Source: an uncultured Acetatifactor sp. (GTDB taxonomy: Bacteria; Bacillota; Clostridia; Lachnospirales; Lachnospiraceae). Taken from it: a DNA stretch of 64,000 bases. The translations under genes were made by a program, and so were the position numbers. The DNA is taken from the NCBI GenBank assembly GCA_949840885.1, contig CATKYJ010000017.1, positions 1-64,000 on the forward strand, written 5' to 3'. Below, piece by piece: positions 1-7,950 of the stretch (position 1 is the stretch's first letter; every line of letters starts with the position of its first letter). A model generated the notes under the pieces. That model worked only from the letters and a program-made list of their open reading frames with translations, was not told the origin of the DNA and ran no database searches.

Positions 1-1
1 T

Positions 2-139
2 ATCAGATACAGCGACTTTGAGAGGCTGGCAGCAGTGGCAGCCTTAAAGCTGCGCCTATTCCAGCAAAAGGGAGTTTACAAGGCGGGCGCACTCTGGTAT
101 AGTAAGGGTAGCATATCTGCTGCTTTTCATTCTGTATAG
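2..139 (+). CDS. 3' end of an unidentified gene (partial)
   Basis: An open frame enters from the left edge and stops at TAG 137-139, giving 45 C-terminal residues that end in WYSKGSISAAFHSV. I do not recognise the family. It is followed by an AT-rich gap and the promoter of the RtcB-PrfH module, so it is probably the last gene of the preceding transcription unit. The frame could be open by chance, because only 45 codons are visible and no start is in view. Confidence 0.35.
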   Translation: MRYSDFERLAAVAALKLRLFQQKGVYKAGALWYSKGSISAAFHSV

Positions 140-248
140 TTAAATTCTACAAAATACCCACTATCAAATTAGTAATAATGCCGAAACTGAAAAAATGTTC
201 AAAAAAAGGTTGAAATTTTTAACGCCGGAGTTCTTAAATATTTTTTGC

Positions 249-277
249 TTGCCAATTCCCGGCCTTTGTGCTACCAT
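249..277 (+). promoter_or_regulatory. Promoter of RtcB-PrfH module 1
   Basis: TTGCCA (249-254) and TACCAT (272-277) are separated by exactly 17 bp. The second RtcB-PrfH module has TTGCCA-17-TATGAT in the same place before its leader ORF, with flanking sequence (GCTTGCCAAT, ATGTATTCGT) conserved in both. That conservation supports a real sigma-A-type promoter. Confidence 0.7.
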
Positions 278-371
278 GTATTCGTTACCAAAACAATAGA
301 ATCCACGCTTCGCGAGTCTTCTATTGTCATGAATAAGAGGAAAGAAAGGGTTTATGAAAGGAGGGCTTACC

Positions 372-452
372 ATGCAGAAGAACAGACGATATCAGAACAA
401 AATAGAGGAACTGACAATCAAAGGTACAGCACTCCGCAAGTATTATAGCTAG
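372..452 (+). CDS. 26-aa leader peptide upstream of rtcB (module 1)
   Basis: ATG to TAG encodes 26 residues, preceded by GAAAGGAGGGCTTACC, a strong ribosome binding site. A homologous ORF of exactly the same length sits in the same position before the second rtcB copy. The two share the start MQ(K/N)N, a Tyr, an Asn, I(E/D) and the core IKGTAL. Conservation of frame, length and binding site argues that it is translated. Its position between promoter and a terminator-like hairpin suggests a regulatory leader (attenuation) rather than an effector. The RNA of its GTAL codons (428-435, AGCACTCC) can pair over 8 bp with GGGGTGCT (526-533) of the downstream hairpin. The regulatory role is inference. 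Confidence 0.65.
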   Translation: MQKNRRYQNKIEELTIKGTALRKYYS

Positions 453-517
453 TTTTGTTGCGATTAGGTTATTCCTGGCATCCGGCAGAGCTTTTATAAG
501 GTATTCTTGCCGTGGCG

Positions 518-539
518 GCACCTTTGGGGTGCTTTTTTT
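518..539 (+). terminator. Attenuator-like terminator before rtcB (module 1)
   Basis: GCACC/GGTGC (5 bp, loop TTTGG) is followed by seven T. The same hairpin and T-run precede the second rtcB copy. The stem is short and GC-rich. Its 3' half can instead pair with the end of the leader ORF, so it may be a conditional terminator. Confidence 0.55.
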
Positions 540-568
540 GCGCCCATTTTTAAGGAGACGAAAATCAT

Positions 569-1693
569 ATGAAAACAGTAAAAGGCATTTACGCCGAAGC
601 AAAGATATTTACGGACGATGTGGAGGAGTACGCCCAGGCGCAGGTAAAAATGATATGCGACCACCAGGCGGCGGAGGGCAGCAGGATACGCCTGATGCCG
701 GACATCCATCCCGGCAAGGTGGGGCCTATCGGCTTATCCATGACCGCTACGGACAAGGTAATCCCCCAGCTTCTGGGCGTGGACATTGGCTGCGGTATGA
801 CCTGTGTAAAGCTGAACAAGGATAATGTAGAGTTCCAGAAGCTGGACCGGGTCATCCGGGAGAACGTGCCGTCGGGGTTCGCCATAAGGAAAGAGCCGCA
901 CCATATGGCGGCGGAATTTCCCTATGAAAAGCTCCACTGCGCCAGGCATGTCAACAGGCCGAAAGCGGAGCGGAGCCTGGGCACCCTTGGCGGCGGCAAC
1001 CATTTTCTGGAACTTGACAGGGGAGAGGACGGAAGCCTATATCTGGTGGTGCACACGGGCAGCAGGCATCTGGGGGAAGAGGTGGCGGAGCATTATACGA
1101 AGCTTGCCCATACATCCCTGAAGGCGCAGAGGCTGGAGGTGCCCTATTACATGAGTTATCTGGAGGGGGACGAAAAGGAAGCCTACATGGAGGACGTGCA
1201 GACCGTTGAGGACTATGCCGAACTGAACAGACAGATCATCGTCAGGGAAATCCTGAAAGGAATGAAATGGAAAGCGGTGGAGCAGTTCTCGGTGGCGCAT
1301 AATTATCTGGATGCTTCCGGGGTGCTCCGCAAGGGGGCTATCGCCGCCGAAAAAGGATTCCAGGTAATCATTCCGGCGAATATGCGGGACGGCATGCTCC
1401 TGGGCATCGGGCTGGGCAATGAGGACTGGAACTGTTCTGCACCCCACGGCTCCGGCAGGAGGCTAAAGAGGGAGGACGTAAAAAGCTGGTATACCGTATC
1501 GGACTTCAAGCGGGAAATGAAAGGCATCTACAGTAGTTGCGTAGGGACAGACACATTGGATGAGGCTCCTTTTGCTTACCGCTCCCTTGCGGAGATTGCC
1601 GAGCGGATTAGGGATACCGTCCAGATAACGGAAATCCTGAAGCCGGTCTATAATTATAAGGCCGGGAGCAATGATGCCCGCCATAAGAAATAG
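569..1693 (+). CDS. rtcB: RtcB-family RNA ligase (RtcB2-like), copy 1
   Basis: This 374-residue protein has the RtcB signature blocks: GVDIGCGMTC (about 70-79, metal-binding Cys), GTLGGGNHF (about 138-146), HTGSRH (about 162-167), a His-Asn-Tyr block (about 244-246) and APHGSGR (about 291-297). RtcB ligases join 2',3'-cyclic phosphate or 3'-phosphate ends to 5'-OH ends using GTP and Mn2+, in the cytoplasm. The gene directly precedes a PrfH-type release factor. In published work that pairing repairs ribosomes whose 16S rRNA has been cleaved in the decoding centre by ribotoxins, so this is probably the RtcB2 branch rather than a tRNA-splicing enzyme. The ATG follows AAGGAGACG at good spacing and lies just after the attenuator-like hairpin. 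A second copy lies 18 kb downstream. Confidence 0.9.
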   Translation: MKTVKGIYAEAKIFTDDVEEYAQAQVKMICDHQAAEGSRIRLMPDIHPGKVGPIGLSMTATDKVIPQLLGVDIGCGMTCVKLNKDNVEFQKLDRVIRENVPSGFAIRKEPHHMAAEFPYEKLHCARHVNRPKAERSLGTLGGGNHFLELDRGEDGSLYLVVHTGSRHLGEEVAEHYTKLAHTSLKAQRLEVPYYMSYLEGDEKEAYMEDVQTVEDYAELNRQIIVREILKGMKWKAVEQFSVAHNYLDASGVLRKGAIAAEKGFQVIIPANMRDGMLLGIGLGNEDWNCSAPHGSGRRLKREDVKSWYTVSDFKREMKGIYSSCVGTDTLDEAPFAYRSLAEIAERIRDTVQITEILKPVYNYKAGSNDARHKK

Positions 1694-1721
1694 CAGGAAA
1701 AAATAAGAAACCGCAGATAGC

Positions 1722-1783
1722 CATGCGGTATGAAAAGGTGGAAGAAAAAAATATTTCAGATACTGGATATTGCATACCGCATG
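1722..1783 (+). repeat. Inverted repeat between rtcB and prfH (module 1)
   Basis: Arms CATGCGGTATG (1722-1732) and CATACCGCATG (1773-1783) are perfectly complementary over 11 bp with a 40-nt A/T-rich loop. No T-run follows, so it is more likely an mRNA structure modulating the downstream gene than a terminator. Module 2 has a hairpin of different sequence in the same interval. Confidence 0.45.
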
Positions 1784-1821
1784 ATTATCGTAAAACTAAA
1801 AATTGTATGAGGTACAAGTTT

Positions 1822-2478
1822 ATGATTATTCAGATTAGCGCAGGACAGGGGCCCGCCGAATGCCAGTTGGCGGTGGCGAAGCTGTTTGAGGCGCTTAAAA
1901 AAGAATATGGAAATTTAGAAATTATTTCAGAAACCAAAGGCTGTGAGAGGGGCTGCTTGGATTCCGTCCGCTTCCAGACAGACCAGGACTTAAGCGGCCT
2001 GGAGGGAACGGTGCTGTGGATCTGCAGGAGTCCCTTTCGCAGGAACCATAAAAGGAAGAACTGGTATGTGGACGTGAGCATCATCCCGGAGGCGGCCCAG
2101 GTGGCGGCAGATGGGGAATACCGCATCGAGAAGTTCCACTGCGGCGGGAAGGGAGGGCAGAACGTGAACAAGGTGGAGACCGGCGTGCGGGTCATCCACA
2201 TCCCTACCGGAACCGTGGCCCAGTCCACAGAGGAGAGAAGCCAGTTCCAGAATAAGCGCAGGGCCATGGAGAGGATGCGGGAGAAGCTTACCGGCCTGCA
2301 GCAGGAGCAGCAGGAACGGCAGGCAGGCGCCGCATGGATGGAGCACTACCGCATCGTCAGGGGGAACCCGGTACGGACTTATGAGGGGGAACGGTTCCGG
2401 CTGAGGGAGAAAAAGGATGGGGGCAGCAGCGGACAGGAGGTTTCTCCAGAAAACGCCTCTTTGTCACAAGAGTCGTGA
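1822..2478 (+). CDS. prfH: PrfH-type peptide chain release factor homologue, copy 1
   Basis: A 218-residue class I release factor relative. It carries the GGQ peptidyl-tRNA hydrolysis motif in CGGKGGQNVNK and a basic stretch rich in Arg and Gln, but is far shorter than RF1/RF2 and lacks their codon-recognition domain. This is the known architecture of PrfH, which releases peptides from ribosomes whose decoding centre is damaged. Its place behind rtcB fits a rescue-then-repair pair. I start at MIIQISAGQG because copy 2 begins identically there and GAGG lies upstream; the frame is open further upstream to 1723. The C-terminus has about 20 extra polar residues compared with copy 2. Confidence 0.88.
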   Translation: MIIQISAGQGPAECQLAVAKLFEALKKEYGNLEIISETKGCERGCLDSVRFQTDQDLSGLEGTVLWICRSPFRRNHKRKNWYVDVSIIPEAAQVAADGEYRIEKFHCGGKGGQNVNKVETGVRVIHIPTGTVAQSTEERSQFQNKRRAMERMREKLTGLQQEQQERQAGAAWMEHYRIVRGNPVRTYEGERFRLREKKDGGSSGQEVSPENASLSQES

Positions 2479-2566
2479 ACCCATGGTAATCATAGCCTAT
2501 GAGAATCAGCAATAATCTTCTGCTGATTGACTATAGGAAGACGCATTTGCTTCCTATAATTACGAT

Positions 2567-2604
2567 AAAGAATCCCTGTGCCAGAGATGACACAGGGATT
2601 CTTT
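2567..2604 (+). terminator. Terminator after prfH copy 1
   Basis: AAAGAATCCCTGTG pairs with CACAGGGATTCTTT across a 10-nt loop, a perfect 14-bp stem. The 3' side is only moderately T-rich. The genes on each side converge here, so it may act in both directions. Confidence 0.7.
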
Positions 2605-2684
2605 GTCTCCAACAGAAATCTGTCTCCTTGCTTTATGCCGCTTCTGTAATAAGCTGTGCCCCCTGAATTGGACGTGCAGAGGCT

Positions 2685-2960
2685 TTAGCTGGTTTGCACA
2701 GGTATTGTGAATTTGTTTTTTTCCTTATAAGAACGGCATATGTTAAATATGGTGGTCTTGGAAACACCATACTCCTTAGCCAGACAGAAATAGGAACTGC
2801 CAGCGATATTCTTGCGGATGACCTCGGCTTTTTCATCTGCTGATAAAATAGGGGTTCTCCCGGGCTTGTGCCTGCTAGTCCCATTGATGATGCTTTCCAG
2901 CACCTGGACTCTTCTTTCCAGGTCCTGAATTCTTTTTTCGTAGTCTTCATTGATATGCAT
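2685..2960 (-). CDS. Small helix-turn-helix protein (recombinase/transposase-type HTH)
   Basis: A 91-residue protein with an N-terminal coiled coil (about 5-28), a linker KPGRTPILSADEKAEV and a C-terminal HTH containing AKEYGVSKTTIFNI. The GR-P-LS-E then HTH pattern is like the C-terminal domain of serine resolvases and transposase-associated regulators. No catalytic domain is present. I start at MHINEDYEK because GAGGTGATATGG precedes it. It is most likely a DNA-binding regulator or a fragment of a recombination system. Confidence 0.5.
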   Translation of the reverse strand: MHINEDYEKRIQDLERRVQVLESIINGTSRHKPGRTPILSADEKAEVIRKNIAGSSYFCLAKEYGVSKTTIFNICRSYKEKNKFTIPVQTS

Positions 2961-3011
2961 CCATATCACCTCGTCCATAATTATATAGGAACGATTATAA
3001 ACAGTCAATAT

Positions 3012-3203
3012 CTATCTGTATGGCAGACGGTTGATGAAATTGACTACATCCTCTTTTTTGATTAGATACCGTCCGTCAAGTATCATGGCGCGCAGCCGCC
3101 CGGATTGTATATGGCCTAATATCCGGTTCTTTCCCATGTGCAGCAATTCCTGTGCCTGTCTTCTTGTCAATAGATCCGGATAATCCTCAAACATATTTCT
3201 CAT
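3012..3203 (-). CDS. Excisionase-family DNA-binding protein
   Basis: A 63-residue single-domain protein with the HTH_17/excisionase pattern LTRRQAQELLHMGKNRILGHI, ending with GRYLIKKEDVVNFI. It resembles the Xis-like protein encoded at 6314 (shared MFE-YPD near the start, a winged-helix R-G-YLI/YFI segment). Such proteins bend DNA at attachment sites or act as small transcription factors. It lies just upstream of the HTH gene on the same strand. A shorter start at the internal Met four codons in is possible. Confidence 0.6.
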   Translation of the reverse strand: MRNMFEDYPDLLTRRQAQELLHMGKNRILGHIQSGRLRAMILDGRYLIKKEDVVNFINRLPYR

Positions 3204-3384
3204 CTGCCTTCCTGTTATTTTATAAGATTGTTGGCTATAAAAGGCTTCAAGTGGTTGAAATTGGTTTTATATGGATTAATAAGAGCATGCGGGTTCTCTT
3301 CATGTAATAAGCTGCCTAGACCGTATTTGATTAGTCTGGCGCATTTGTGTCAGTTCTGTTGACATAATCTGTGAAAGAATCCTT

Positions 3385-3519
3385 TTAGATTCGTAATTGC
3401 CTTCCAATCCTTTTTCCTTTGAAATAGTGGTTCTTAAGCAGAAAGTTTCGTATTGTACTGGTGCTGACTCCTAAAATCTGCGCGGCTTCGCGGACTGTGA
3501 TATATCTGCATTCTGTCAT
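3385..3519 (-). CDS. Very small HTH protein (44 aa)
   Basis: ATG preceded by GAAAGGAGGGCACC opens a 44-codon frame with an excisionase-type helix-turn-helix: YITVREAAQILGVSTSTIRN, then a basic wing (KGKRIGR). It is shorter than usual Xis proteins and may be a truncated domain or a minimal regulator. The strong binding site argues for expression. Confidence 0.55.
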   Translation of the reverse strand: MTECRYITVREAAQILGVSTSTIRNFLLKNHYFKGKRIGRQLRI

Positions 3520-3687
3520 GGTGCCCTCCTTTCATTATCCTACTGTTTGCGCAGGAATAGGTATTAAGAGAAAGATGCTATCCAGGGCAGGAAAGCGAAA
3601 TAAAAGAAAAAGTATAAGAAGCATAACAATAAGAATAAAAAAGCAGAGTGCAGATTACTGTATTTGAGCCAGGAGGTGAATGGAACT

Positions 3688-3762
3688 ATGTATGTTGCAG
3701 ACAAAGGTCAAAATGAAGAGATGGATGAACAGGCTTTTCATGTAAAGAAACAAGGAGATTGA
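3688..3762 (+). CDS. Possible 24-aa peptide upstream of the Rep-like gene
   Basis: An ATG about 10 nt after GGAGGTG opens a short frame that stops just before the next gene and includes its ribosome binding site. An overlapping ATG in another frame is also possible. It may be a short leader or the remains of a longer gene. Confidence 0.25.
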   Translation: MYVADKGQNEEMDEQAFHVKKQGD

Positions 3763-3767
3763 CGGGC

Positions 3768-4448
3768 ATGATGAATCAAAAGAATACAGAACAGGATAAA
3801 ATCAAAAATGCGACAGCAGCAAGCGGCAGATATTCCATGCATACGATGTCGTTTGGCGTAATGCTTACCCACAGAGAAGCAAAGACTATCAGAGAAAAGT
3901 TGGTGGCCTATTGTGAAGCAGAAGGGCTTCGGTATTATGAACGTAAAAATGAATGGGCTGGCACAAAAGAATTGATATTTCCCGGATTTTTAGCTTATGG
4001 ATTAAATCCAGTGAAAGTAAAGACGATATCGAAAAATCCTGGAAAGATTTATTTTCTCCAGATTAAAGTGAACCCAAGGATGATGTTCCATAAAGACTCA
4101 CATCCGTTCGTCTATATCGCGGATGCGGAAGACGTCAGGAACAGCCTGGACAGGGTGCAGGACTTTTTGGATATGACAGATATCAATGAGATATCGAAAG
4201 AATGTTTTTATATCCAGAGGATAGATTATTGTGCGAATATCCGTTTGGGGTCAAGATATGAGGTTGAAGAATATATGAGGCTTGTCAGGAAAGGGCTATG
4301 CCCTTATCCTACGACCAGAAAAGAGGAATATAGTGAAACACAGAAGAGGTGGATGCCGACCCGGAACTCATTTACTGTGTGCTGCAAGTCCCATGAATTC
4401 TCTGTTTATGACAAGCAGAGTAAAAGGAGGATGAGTAATGGATATTAA
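3768..4448 (+). pseudogene. Truncated replication-initiation-type gene
   Basis: The protein resembles the N-terminal part of rolling-circle replication initiators of ICEs and plasmids: a basic start, IYFLQIKVNPRMMF, then the conserved IQRIDYCANI block and SFTVCCKSHEFSVYDKQ. Homologues normally continue well beyond this point. Here the frame ends right after DKQ with residues encoded by the ribosome binding site of the holin gene. This suggests that a deletion fused the Rep fragment to the lysis cassette. The start is ATG after AAGGAGATTGACGGGC; a TTG nine bases earlier is also in frame. Confidence 0.6.
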
Positions 4449-4713
4449 CTTTTTATTTGGGATGATTAATCCTATTATATTGGGGATCAGCTTGTTAGTA
4501 GGATATGTTCTTAAGACAGCTTTCGAAAAATTCCCCAATCGGTACATACCTCTGGCAGCCCTAAGCTGTGGGACATTGCTGGCCGTACTGATGCATATGC
4601 ATAGTGGTATCAATGCCGAGGTGGTGCTGGGCGGGATGATAAGTGGACTTGCATCAACTGGGCTTTATGAGATGCTACGTAACCTGCTGAAATTTGATGG
4701 AAAGAGCAGATAG
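4438..4713 (+). CDS. Phage holin-type membrane protein
   Basis: A 91-residue protein with a first hydrophobic segment at about 8-28, a second at about 36-54 and a third weaker one at about 60-77, then a charged tail FDGKSR. Size, topology and position directly before an endolysin fit a phage holin, which forms membrane lesions that let the endolysin reach the wall. It has a good AAAGGAGG binding site. It overlaps the truncated Rep gene by 11 bp, a junction that looks secondary. The holin subfamily is not certain. Confidence 0.7.
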   Translation: MDINFLFGMINPIILGISLLVGYVLKTAFEKFPNRYIPLAALSCGTLLAVLMHMHSGINAEVVLGGMISGLASTGLYEMLRNLLKFDGKSR

Positions 4714-4800
4714 GCAAGGACATGGAACCATACAAGGCATAAGGACATATAATTATGGGGAGCCCAGACTCCCCATAATTATTAAGGAAGAGAGGGAAAA

Positions 4801-5814
4801 ATGAACAAAGAAGTATTATATGAGGGGCCGGATATCTCTGAGCACCAGAGGACGGTTGACATTAAGCGCATCCGGAATGCTGGATGTAAAGGTATCGGTT
4901 TGAGAGTTGGATATGGAAAGAATAATGTTGATCAGAAGTTTACCACAAATGCATTGGCCTGCTATAATCTGGGTGTTAGTGTGATGCTGTACTGGTTCTC
5001 ATACGCATATAATGTGGACATGGCTGCGGCGGAGGCCGAATATGCCATGGCTCAGGCTACAAAGTATTGGATGAAATGCCCGATGGCGTATGACTTTGAG
5101 TATGATAGTGTAAATTATGCTAGGAAAAATGGAGTGATCGTCACTAGGGAGCTTGCCACCGATATGGCAATCGCATTCCTGCAGCGCATCCGGAATGCTG
5201 GATATATCCCTGTCATCTATACCAACCGTGATTATCTTCAAAACTACTTTGATATGGAGCGGATCACTGCAGCCCTAGGAATGGTATACGTTTGGTACGC
5301 ACGGTATATATCTTCCCTCCCGACTGGTGAGGCGGATATACCTGATATCTGGCAGTATACCTCTACCGGGCGGATTCAGGGAGTGAATGGGAATGTAGAC
5401 ATGAACCGATTTTATACCGACTTTTCAGAAAATACGGTTCTGGCTTCCCGCAAGGAGAAACCCAACTTGAATATTAAGGCATTCCAGTCGGCAGCGAATG
5501 CAGATGGATACCTGGACGCGAATGGTAATCCTTTGGTCGAGGATGGCCTGGATGGACCGAAGACCCAGTATGTAAGGCGGCAGATTGTTCTTCAGGCTAA
5601 AAAATCTGGCCGCAAATATGTGGCAGGCTCCACTGGGGCGGTCGTGGGCTGGTGGCAGCAAAAATGCAATGAAATCTTGGGGCATAGTCAGGCCGTGGAC
5701 AGGAGGTATGGCCCTGCTACTAGGGCAGCTACTATGGATGTGCAGCGCAAATTCGGTCTTAAAGTGGATGGAGTTGCGGGTTACAATAGCATTCAGTCAG
5801 CATTTTACAATTAA
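4801..5814 (+). CDS. GH25 lysozyme (phage endolysin)
   Basis: A 337-residue muramidase. Residues 8-205 form a glycoside hydrolase family 25 barrel: PDISEH near the N-terminus, YDFEYDS containing the acidic active-site pair, and DIWQYTSTGRIQGVNGNVDMN at the end of the domain. The C-terminal 120 residues look like peptidoglycan-binding repeats (QRKFGLKVDGVAG). There is no signal peptide, which fits export through the upstream holin. It cleaves the MurNAc-GlcNAc bond in the cell wall. A terminator follows directly, so holin and lysozyme are a self-contained lysis cassette stranded in this decayed element. Confidence 0.9.
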   Translation: MNKEVLYEGPDISEHQRTVDIKRIRNAGCKGIGLRVGYGKNNVDQKFTTNALACYNLGVSVMLYWFSYAYNVDMAAAEAEYAMAQATKYWMKCPMAYDFEYDSVNYARKNGVIVTRELATDMAIAFLQRIRNAGYIPVIYTNRDYLQNYFDMERITAALGMVYVWYARYISSLPTGEADIPDIWQYTSTGRIQGVNGNVDMNRFYTDFSENTVLASRKEKPNLNIKAFQSAANADGYLDANGNPLVEDGLDGPKTQYVRRQIVLQAKKSGRKYVAGSTGAVVGWWQQKCNEILGHSQAVDRRYGPATRAATMDVQRKFGLKVDGVAGYNSIQSAFYN

Positions 5815-5828
5815 TTCAACCACTGCAT

Positions 5829-5872
5829 AAATGGCATTTGAAAGGTATAACTAATCTTTCAAATGCCATTTT
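5829..5872 (+). terminator. Terminator after the GH25 lysozyme
   Basis: AAATGGCATTTGAAAG pairs perfectly with CTTTCAAATGCCATTT across an 11-nt loop, followed by ATTTTTTG. Confidence 0.9.
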
Positions 5873-5902
5873 ATTTTTTGAATAAAGTTGTTTTTGTAAT
5901 TT

Positions 5903-6235
5903 GTGCGAAAAAATTTTGTAATTTATGCGCAAAGCTACAACCGTTATATGAACAGCGTCAAATATCTGGAAGAACTGCGGAAAGAATGGGCAGACCTACA
6001 GAACAGGGAGTTTGAAAGGATGGGGCTAGATATCCATGTGAGCCACGAAAGCCTCGCAGCGCAGGGGATTGACCGTGAACCTACCATGCATATCGGCGCA
6101 GCGACAATGGCGTTGGAGCTGCAGGGCATCCGGACAGGGCGGGGCGATGAATATCGCGGCATCATAGAACGTAATAACAAACGGGAGAGGGAATATCAGC
6201 GCGACCGAGAGCATACATGGAACCGCGAAAGGTGA
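5903..6235 (+). pseudogene. Fragment of a MobA/MobL-type relaxase gene
   Basis: From about residue 17 the translation (SVKYLEELRKEWADLQN, then VSHESLAAQGIDREPT and HIGAATMALE) matches the segment just after the relaxase domain of MobA/MobL mobilization proteins. The catalytic Tyr/His region is missing and the C-terminus is cut after a charged coiled coil. The ATG at the start is preceded by no good binding site. It is the remnant of a conjugative or mobilizable element. Confidence 0.65.
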
Positions 6236-6313
6236 TCTTAATATTTTTCCATAAGGAAAAGCAGGAAGAAAATAGATGACAAAAGAATTTACAGAAAGAG
6301 GAGGAGACAGATT

Positions 6314-6487
6314 ATGTTTGAGAGTTACCCGGATGTTGTCCGTCCACAGCAGTTGGAAGATATGCTGCAGATAGGCCGTACTAAGATTTACGGGCTGCTT
6401 CGGACAAAAGAGATACCGAACAAGCGGATAGGCGCGAACTATTTTATCCGCAAGGATGCGGTAATCGCATATTTAGAGGAAAAATAG
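6314..6487 (+). CDS. xis: Excisionase (Tn916-type Xis-like)
   Basis: A 57-residue excisionase-family protein: MFESYPDVVRPQQLEDML, HTH QIGRTKIYGLLRTKEIPN, then a winged segment RIGANYFIRKDAVIAYLEE. AGAGGAGGAGACAGATT gives a strong binding site. It lies 72 bp upstream of the integrase, the classical xis-int order of Tn916-like elements, and should direct excision rather than integration. Confidence 0.85.
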   Translation: MFESYPDVVRPQQLEDMLQIGRTKIYGLLRTKEIPNKRIGANYFIRKDAVIAYLEEK

Positions 6488-6559
6488 TATTTTCAAATCT
6501 TCTGCCAGGTGCTAGAATAGAGATGTCTTTATTCTGGCGCCTGCGGGGAAGGAGGAATA

Positions 6560-7792
6560 ATGAAAGGCAGCATCCAGGAGAAAACGAACAAGTCGGGCAA
6601 GGCGTATTATTACATACGCCTGAGTTATAAAGACCCGTTAAGCCAGGCGTGGAGGCAGAAATGGATCGCCACTGGCCTGACCGTCAAGAACAACAAAAGA
6701 AAAGCCGAGGCTATGATGGAGGCAGCGATAGAAGAGAATCGTTATTTGGAGCTTGCACCGGAGAGCGTCAACCAATCCATAGACCCGGACATCCTGCTCT
6801 GCGATTATATCGATTTGTGGCTTGAAGGTAAGAAGAGGGATCTACAGATTTCCACCTATGAGGGGTATGAATACAGGGCAGCCCATATCAAGCGGTACTT
6901 TGAACCCTTAAAGTATAAGGTAAGAGAGCTTTCGTCCCGAATGGTGGATCAGTTTCTGAAGCATGAGCTGGCCCATGGCAAACGGGATCAAAAGACGGGC
7001 GAGATGGGTCCTTTATCCGTCAGGAGCGTCAGAAGCTACAAAAGCATTCTTTCTGCGGTATATGACCAGGCGGCCATCGATGGACTGGTAAACTCCAACC
7101 CCGTGACTTCGGTAAAGGTACATGGGAAAAGCAATGCGAGCTACCAGAGGGAGGAAGCCTTTCTCACCGAAGAGGAAGTGGCGGATGTCCTGAAATTCTT
7201 GAAGGAACACTATCCGCGTTTCCTTCCGATGGCTTTTATGGGTGCCTATTACGGCTTGCGGCGTTCGGAGCTGCTCGGCTTGCGGTGGGAGAGCATAAAT
7301 TTTCAAGAAAAGACGATTTCTATAGAAAATACAGTGGTAAGGGTGTCAACCCTGGTGGAGAAAGAAGCGACTAAAACAAGGGACAGCAAACGGAAGCTGT
7401 ATCTCTTCCCTGCTGCGGAGGAATGCCTGTCAGCCGTAAGACAGGAGCAGGACGATTACAAAAGCTTCTTTGGGGATGCATATCGCGACACAAAGGGATA
7501 TGTTTTCACAAGGGAAGATGGCAGCCGGTATGACCCGAGCTGGGTATCGAAAAATTTTGAAAAGGCCATGAAAGCTTACGGACGTCCCGATATTACTTAC
7601 CACAAACTCCGTCATTCCTGCGCATCTATGCTCATCAATAGAGGCTGGGACATCAAGCAGCTTCAGTATTGGCTGGGTCATGCCGACCCGGAGACCACGT
7701 TGAAGATTTACTCTCATTACAATAAGAAGCGCCTTAACGCCACAGAGAATGACTTGAGTGAGATTTCGAGGGCGGCAGCAGGCTTGTTCTAA
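6560..7792 (+). CDS. int: Tyrosine integrase of the tRNA-Pro element
   Basis: A 410-residue Tn916/phage-type tyrosine recombinase: N-terminal arm-binding domain (residues 1-45), SAM-like core-binding domain (about 70-180), and a catalytic domain with GLRRSELLGL (first Arg), HKLRHSCAS (His-x-x-Arg), GHADPETT (His) and Tyr in KIYSHY. All catalytic residues are present, so it may still be active. Its 3' end faces the 3' end of tRNA-Pro at 158 bp, the likely attachment site. GGAAGGAGGAATA provides the binding site. Confidence 0.92.
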   Translation: MKGSIQEKTNKSGKAYYYIRLSYKDPLSQAWRQKWIATGLTVKNNKRKAEAMMEAAIEENRYLELAPESVNQSIDPDILLCDYIDLWLEGKKRDLQISTYEGYEYRAAHIKRYFEPLKYKVRELSSRMVDQFLKHELAHGKRDQKTGEMGPLSVRSVRSYKSILSAVYDQAAIDGLVNSNPVTSVKVHGKSNASYQREEAFLTEEEVADVLKFLKEHYPRFLPMAFMGAYYGLRRSELLGLRWESINFQEKTISIENTVVRVSTLVEKEATKTRDSKRKLYLFPAAEECLSAVRQEQDDYKSFFGDAYRDTKGYVFTREDGSRYDPSWVSKNFEKAMKAYGRPDITYHKLRHSCASMLINRGWDIKQLQYWLGHADPETTLKIYSHYNKKRLNATENDLSEISRAAAGLF

Positions 7793-7950
7793 ATTTACGG
7801 CAAGGGAAAGCTTGCAAAGCGCGGATTCTGTTGTTTTGTAGAACATTTTGTAGAACAGCTTCAAATGGGACAAAAGCCCGTGGGTATGCGATAAAGCAAA
7901 GAAGCCCGAATCCCTTGAAAATTCTGGGAATCTGGGCTTCCATGCAATAG

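Larger units (their letters stand above)
2685..7792. mobile_element. Decayed integrative element next to tRNA-Pro
   Basis: The stretch groups HTH/excisionase-like proteins, truncated Rep-like and MobA/MobL-like genes, a phage holin with GH25 endolysin, and an intact Xis-Int pair. The integrase ends 158 bp from the 3' end of tRNA-Pro, the usual arrangement for a tRNA-targeting element. I found no second copy of the tRNA-Pro 3' end on the left, so the left boundary is approximate and the element is probably deleted or composite. Confidence 0.5.
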
